A stretch of DNA of 10,070 nt, taken from positions 1 to 10,070 of the forward strand of contig CAZSHX010000107.1 in the NCBI GenBank assembly GCA_964606895.1, read 5' to 3'. The position numbers and the translations under genes are program-made. This stretch comes from CAZSHX01 sp964606895. Lineage in GTDB: Bacteria; Bacteroidota; Ignavibacteria; Kapaibacteriales; UBA2268. Below, in pieces: positions 6,870 through 10,070 of this stretch. Numbering within the stretch: the stretch's first letter is position 1; every line of letters starts with the position of its first letter. The notes under the pieces are model-generated. The model worked only from the letters and a program-made list of their open reading frames with translations. It was not told the origin of the DNA and searched no databases.

Positions 6870-6899
6870 CTTGTTTATCTATTCTTTTTTATATAAAAT

Positions 6900-7550
6900 T
6901 TAATTTTCATTTGCTATACTAATCAATAAATTATCAAATTGTCTTAATGTCAATTTAATATTGTATTTTTCCTGAATTTCTGTTAAAAGCTCAAAGCTTT
7001 TACAAACAAACGTTGCATATTTTTTATCAACATGATCTAAGCTTAATAATTCCTTCATTGGTTTCGGGACAGTTTTTATAAATTGTCTCAATGATTTTAC
7101 TACTCGACTGTCATAAATGAAAAATAAATCAGGCAAATGAAAATGTAAATACTTTGAGCAAAAAGAACGCTTTTCTAAATTTGTTATCGAATCTGTCAAC
7201 TCAGTAAGAAAACCATGAGCTTCTAATACAATTGGTAAATTATCAATCGTCAAATCTTTTTGTTGTTTTAATTCTTTCAAATGATAATCAATTTTAGAAT
7301 TTTTAAATTTTGGTGCTACTATGTCAATATAAAAATTACCATTTATTTTCTCCATTTTTACACCTCTTTCAATCGCCGCGGCATACGATCTACCAATCAA
7401 CCAAACCTTAGATAAAATCTTACCCGTATCTTTGTGTTCAAAATTATCCCGACACAAATTATATAAAACACTATTACCAAAATCCCAAGGAGAAGTTTCA
7501 CATTCTTTCAGCATGATTTCGAGTTTGTCGCTTAATACTATTTGATTCAT
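6900..7550 (-). CDS. unrecognised 216-aa protein in the restriction locus
   Basis: I do not recognise this protein with confidence. It has no signal peptide or membrane segment. Visible blocks: LKECETSPWDFGNSVLYNLC (14-33), then KVWLIGRSYAAAIERG (about 48-63), a variable middle, FCSKYLHFHLPDLFFIYDSR (about 129-148) and a helical C-terminus with YATFVCKSFELL and LTLRQFDNLLI. The SKYLHFHxPDLFxIYDSxV block resembles the segment of helix-hairpin-helix DNA glycosylase-like proteins in which 'SK.L....P...P.YD' precedes the active-site region; this is only an inference. The start at ATG 7550 is favoured because homology to the fossil frame at 9534 begins at the same ATG. Its upstream region is the nearer copy of the direct repeat that flanks the restriction-modification pair. 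It precedes the Mrr gene by 30 nt and may assist it. Confidence 0.75.
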   Translation of the reverse strand: MNQIVLSDKLEIMLKECETSPWDFGNSVLYNLCRDNFEHKDTGKILSKVWLIGRSYAAAIERGVKMEKINGNFYIDIVAPKFKNSKIDYHLKELKQQKDLTIDNLPIVLEAHGFLTELTDSITNLEKRSFCSKYLHFHLPDLFFIYDSRVVKSLRQFIKTVPKPMKELLSLDHVDKKYATFVCKSFELLTEIQEKYNIKLTLRQFDNLLISIANEN

Positions 7551-7658
7551 AATAATTCAATTCCATTTAATTTCTTAAATTTCATAATTGACGACCACAA
7601 ATTAATACAAAAAACGATTCAAAACAATAGCATCTTGAATATTTTCTGAAATAATTTT
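7542..7658. repeat. direct repeat, copy A (left flank of the RM pair)
   Basis: Positions 7568-7658 match 9542-9632 at 86 of 91 bases; the first part (7542-7557) matches 9526-9541 almost exactly, with a 10-nt extra stretch in this copy between the two blocks. It spans the first bases and the whole upstream region of the 216-aa gene and stops one base before the stop codon of the restriction endonuclease gene. It probably carries the promoter and leader of the 216-aa gene. Confidence 0.93.
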
Positions 7659-7659
7659 A

Positions 7660-8418
7660 TTATTCTATTTTTTCAATTTCAAATAGCTCTGTAGGGTCAA
7701 TTTTAAACTGCAACATATTTGAGGTGTGTCTTCCGCCATCACCACCTTTTCTTTGCATTGTTATTTTGCCAATTTTAAAAACTCCCTTCCTTGTAATTGT
7801 AATGGCACTATTCCCAAAAAAATTCAAACAAAAGTTCATGGGTTTTAAAATCCATCTTGAATTAAAATTAACTTTTTGAGCAACTAACATCCATTCAGCA
7901 GAAAACTGCCCTCTGCCTTTCAATATGTCAGAAACAATTAATGATTTAAATTCATTTAACCACATTAAAATCTGATTTTGTTCAAACTCAGAAAATTCAT
8001 TTGCATTTGTCCTTCTTTTATCATTTGTATTTGGCGAAATTGGAGGTGTTTCCCCTGTATATTGTTTAAGAAGAACAACAATTTCAGCAGGAATATTCCA
8101 CAGTTCTGAATATTTATCAACCCATCTTTTATCAATTTGATTAAAACCTCTCTTATTGCTTACAAGTTTTACCTGTAAATTCTGAACATCAATGGCTTCT
8201 TTTAATTTAACTGTAACCTGCACTTGTACATCAGTTTTGCAACGTGTCAATTTTATTGCTTTAACAAATTCAATATCATCTAAATTATATTCCATAATTA
8301 GTAGCCATTTCCGGGCATCTTCGTCAAGTAACCAGTTATTAAATTTATTAACTATATCATCTTCATTTCTGAAACCATTCTTAGCTGTTTGAGAACCAAG
8401 CAGTTGTGCATTATTCAT
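7660..8418 (-). CDS. HinP1I-like type II restriction endonuclease (predicted GCGC)
   Basis: This 252-aa protein lines up from end to end, by memory, with R.HinP1I (247 aa, cuts G^CGC): a GSxTAKxGFxNE start (8-19), WLLDED..KWL, then KTDVQVQVTV, DVQNLQVKLVSNKRGFNQIDK (77-97), the central GETPP...NTNDKRR (122-136), ILKGRGQFSAEWMLVAQKV (165-183) and the C-terminal IGKITMQRKGGDGGR...NMLQFKIDPTELF. The HinP1I active site is described as SDx18QxK; here D63, then 18 residues, then Q82-x-K84, so catalysis should be intact. The ATG lies inside the end of the methyltransferase gene (8-bp overlap), which makes translation depend on the methylase. No controller (C) protein gene is seen. The stop codon abuts direct repeat A, where the inserted unit ends. 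The G+C content is low, as in the neighbouring defence genes. Confidence 0.94.
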   Translation of the reverse strand: MNNAQLLGSQTAKNGFRNEDDIVNKFNNWLLDEDARKWLLIMEYNLDDIEFVKAIKLTRCKTDVQVQVTVKLKEAIDVQNLQVKLVSNKRGFNQIDKRWVDKYSELWNIPAEIVVLLKQYTGETPPISPNTNDKRRTNANEFSEFEQNQILMWLNEFKSLIVSDILKGRGQFSAEWMLVAQKVNFNSRWILKPMNFCLNFFGNSAITITRKGVFKIGKITMQRKGGDGGRHTSNMLQFKIDPTELFEIEKIE

Positions 8419-9412
8419 TTGCTTTCAATATCCTTTCGATTTCGAAGAGTATGTTTTGTAAAACATTTATTGAGACACTATTTCCAAATTGCTTGTAAGC
8501 TTGAGATGATACTCCATTAATTATAAAACTATCAGGATAGCCTTGTATTCTGGCACATTCTCTAACAGTTAATTTTCGAATTAAACCATCTACGAAATAT
8601 AATCCTGTTTTGGATCCAACACCGCCACCATAAGCAGATAAGGTAATGGCATGTCCTAATGGATGGTATATACGTTCGCCTTGTCCACCCTTGTTGACTA
8701 TACCAATTTGAATAGGTTTATTTAATAGTGTGGTCTCATCAAATAGAGAATGAGTTGGAAGATAATCTTTATAGATTTCAATATCATTTCTATCTATAAT
8801 TTTTGCACCAATCGGATTATTCTCTAAAAATTGTTCAAGGCATATAGGTTCATTTGTTGGTTGAGGGAATGTGAAATTCTCCGAGTTCAAATCATTAGAG
8901 AACGCAACAATATAAATTCTTTCTCTGTTTTGCGGTAAACCGAATTGGCTTGTGTTTAATATTTTGAAAAAAACATTGTAATTCATATTTTCCAGAGAAT
9001 TAATAATTGTTTTTAATGTATGTCCATTATCATGCTTTTCCAAATTTTTAACATTTTCTAAAAACAGCACTTCTGGGTTATGAAAATCAGCGATTCTTAA
9101 AATCTCAAAGTATAAAGTCCCTCTTGTGTCTTCAAATCCTTTTTGCTTTCCTGAAATTGAAAATGCCTGACATGGAAAGCCGGCACACAAGATATCATGT
9201 TTTGGTATATCCTTTTCATTTATTTTAGTAATGTCTCCAAATACTTTTGCTTTAAAATTTATTTCATAAGTCTTTGCCGCATATTTGTCCCATTCAGATG
9301 TAAAAACACACTTGGCTCCAAAAGATTCTAAAGCCAGATGAAAACCTCCAATTCCGGCAAATAAGTCAATAAATGTATAATTGGAAAGTTCCTTATTTTT
9401 TATCTTTAACAT
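8411..9412 (-). CDS. M.HhaI-like DNA (cytosine-5)-methyltransferase (predicted GCGC)
   Basis: This 333-aa enzyme transfers methyl from S-adenosylmethionine to C5 of cytosine. M.HhaI has 327 aa and the two align closely from memory. Motif I DLFAGIGGF (16-24), motif IV GFPCQAFS with catalytic C81, motif VI ENVKN (119-123), motif VIII QNRERIYIV (161-169), motif IX RKLTVRECARIQGYPDS (279-295) and motif X QFGNSVSINVL (308-318) are all present. The target-recognition region keeps KGGQGERIY (241-249) and ITLSAYGGG (256-264). The M.HhaI residues that touch or replace the flipped base and read GCGC (S87, Q237, R240, Y254, G257) correspond to S87, Q244, R247, Y261, G264. The gene is first in the minus-strand block, before the endonuclease, so modification can be made before cutting. 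No strong ribosome-binding site precedes ATG 9412. Confidence 0.97.
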   Translation of the reverse strand: MLKIKNKELSNYTFIDLFAGIGGFHLALESFGAKCVFTSEWDKYAAKTYEINFKAKVFGDITKINEKDIPKHDILCAGFPCQAFSISGKQKGFEDTRGTLYFEILRIADFHNPEVLFLENVKNLEKHDNGHTLKTIINSLENMNYNVFFKILNTSQFGLPQNRERIYIVAFSNDLNSENFTFPQPTNEPICLEQFLENNPIGAKIIDRNDIEIYKDYLPTHSLFDETTLLNKPIQIGIVNKGGQGERIYHPLGHAITLSAYGGGVGSKTGLYFVDGLIRKLTVRECARIQGYPDSFIINGVSSQAYKQFGNSVSINVLQNILFEIERILKANE

Positions 9413-9423
9413 TCTTTTTTTAT

Positions 9424-9534
9424 CTAAAATTCTTTACAACTAAGACCTAAAAAAGTCAAACAAGAAATAACAAGAATTGCGGAATACATCTTCCGCATGA
9501 TTCCAAGGTTATCGCCCATTATTAATTGATTCAT
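9424..9534 (-). pseudogene. 36-codon fossil 5' end related to the 216-aa gene
   Basis: This frame starts MNQLIMGDNLGIMRKMYS and ends in TAG twelve bases before the methyltransferase ATG. Its first 15 codons match those of the 216-aa gene (MNQIVLSDKLEIMLK) at 34 of 45 bases and 8 of 15 residues, and the sequence upstream of both is the direct repeat. After codon 15 the similarity stops and a hydrophobic tail follows (ILVISCLTFLGLSC). It may be a truncated leftover from target duplication, the remains of a related gene, or a short leader peptide; I favour the first. GDNLxIMR also resembles the start of some adenine methylases, but is too short to decide. Confidence 0.55.
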
Positions 9535-9632
9535 AATAATTTAATTTCTTAAAATTCAAAATTGACGACCACAAATTAATACAAAAAACAATTCAAAACA
9601 ATAGCATCTTGAATATTTTCCAAAATAATTTT
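9526..9632. repeat. direct repeat, copy B (right flank of the RM pair)
   Basis: This is the second copy of the repeat at 7542-7658, in the same orientation and offset by about 1.97 kb. The core 9542-9632 matches at 86 of 91 bases and lacks the 10-nt stretch found in copy A. It lies upstream of the methyltransferase and probably supplies its promoter, as copy A would for the 216-aa gene. I found no exact TAnnTTTG in either copy on the minus strand. Confidence 0.93.
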
Positions 9633-9718
9633 GTAAACCTTACAACATGTATCTACAGAAATAGGCTGAACTGCGATTTCATGGATTTATGGGATTATAG
9701 GGTTTCGTTTCTCATGTC

Positions 9719-9757
9719 GGGAGGTCACTCCTGCCGTCTTCAACTTGGTCAGGAGGT
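9719..9757. repeat. hairpin-forming sequence
   Basis: CTCCTG (9728-9733) can pair with CAGGAG (9750-9755), and GGAGG (9719 on) with CTCC as a competing fold. A 63-codon plus-strand frame (9609-9800) covers it but begins inside repeat B and matches no family I know, so I do not call it a gene. The rest of 9633-9860 shows nothing further. Confidence 0.3.
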
Positions 9758-9860
9758 AACTCATTACCATAAATTAATATTTCTTACCTCATTCCTATAG
9801 CAATAAATAATCATTATTTTCGTTTATTATTTTTTTTTAGTTCTTTGATGTGATAGTTAG

Positions 9861-9900
9861 TCAACCTCACCCCAACCCTCTCCATTCTTGGAGAGGGCGG
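9861..9900. repeat. REP-like palindromic element
   Basis: CCCTCTCC (9876-9883) and GGAGAGGG (9890-9897) form a perfect 8-bp stem around ATTCTT. The left flank is CCTCACCCCAA. Elements of this form, CCTCACCCCAACCCTCTCC with an inverted GGAGAGGG, are dispersed in many bacterial genomes. It has no T-run and no adjacent gene end, so a terminator is less likely. Short near-repeats of TTTGCATC follow (9908-9931). I see no gene from here to the right end. Confidence 0.6.
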
Positions 9901-10070
9901 TAAGAATTTGCATCTTTGCATCTTTTTGCATGTAAAGGTGCAATGGAGTGAAACCCGTTATTTGAAATAATATCAATAGGTTAGGTGATAATAGTATTTC
10001 ATTTTGTGCAAATTATTTTTTGATGATGCAATGCAAATTGGGAGATGAAAAGAAAAATTGCTCCAGAGGA

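Noticed and set aside
8192..8392. 66-codon plus-strand frame
   Set aside because: Antisense inside the HinP1I-like endonuclease gene.
9609..9800. 63-codon plus-strand frame as a gene
   Set aside because: It starts inside direct repeat B, runs through a hairpin, lacks a ribosome-binding site and has no recognisable protein features.
9908..9931. TTTGCATC units as a CRISPR-like array
   Set aside because: The units are adjacent and only 8 nt long with no spacers; simple short tandem repeats.
332..10068. 12-nt inverted match: CTCTGGAGCAAT (332-343) against ATTGCTCCAGAG (10057-10068) near the two window ends, as possible element termini
   Set aside because: A few 12-mers matching in inverted orientation are expected by chance in 10 kb, the similarity does not extend outward, and the interval holds core genes.

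Overview
The window looks like a chromosomal segment of an AT-rich member of the Bacteroidota or a close relative (the Ignavibacteria/Kapabacteria neighbourhood is possible). Two things point there. The large secreted peptidase ends in a type IX secretion (T9SS) sorting domain. Three intergenic sites carry the Bacteroidota-type -7 element TAnnTTTG, two of them with a -33 TTTG.

Layout. Positions 1-148 hold the cut 5' end of a leftward gene for a small HsmA-like membrane protein. Positions 149-554 are mostly non-coding, with a possible decayed reading frame and a good promoter for rplS (ribosomal protein L19, 555-935, +). A bidirectional terminator (951-984) separates rplS from a convergent leftward pair: a secreted M1 metallopeptidase with a T9SS tail (3708-1714) followed 1 bp later by yggS (1712-987). 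A rightward leucine-rich-repeat protein gene (3863-4792) with a strong terminator follows, then a hairpin repeat and a promoter leading into a hicB-hicA toxin-antitoxin pair (5173-5621). Positions 5622-5975 hold no convincing gene, only broken reading frames and an inverted repeat.

From 9412 down to 5976 all genes lie on the minus strand and form a defence block. The order of transcription is a C5-cytosine methyltransferase very like M.HhaI, a restriction endonuclease very like R.HinP1I (8-bp overlap), an unrecognised 216-aa protein, and an Mrr-type nuclease. The first two should form a type II restriction-modification system specific for GCGC: the catalytic and base-reading residues of both relatives are in place. 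By eye the window contains one GCGC, at 908-911.

The most interesting structure is that this restriction-modification pair sits between two copies of a roughly 110-bp direct repeat (7542-7658 and 9526-9632; core 86 of 91 identical). The nearer copy is the upstream region of the 216-aa gene. The distant copy continues into a short fossil reading frame whose first 15 codons resemble the start of that gene. This fits insertion of the pair with a long duplication of its target. The last 440 bases (9633-10070) hold no gene that I can support, but contain two hairpins, one of them in a REP-like sequence.
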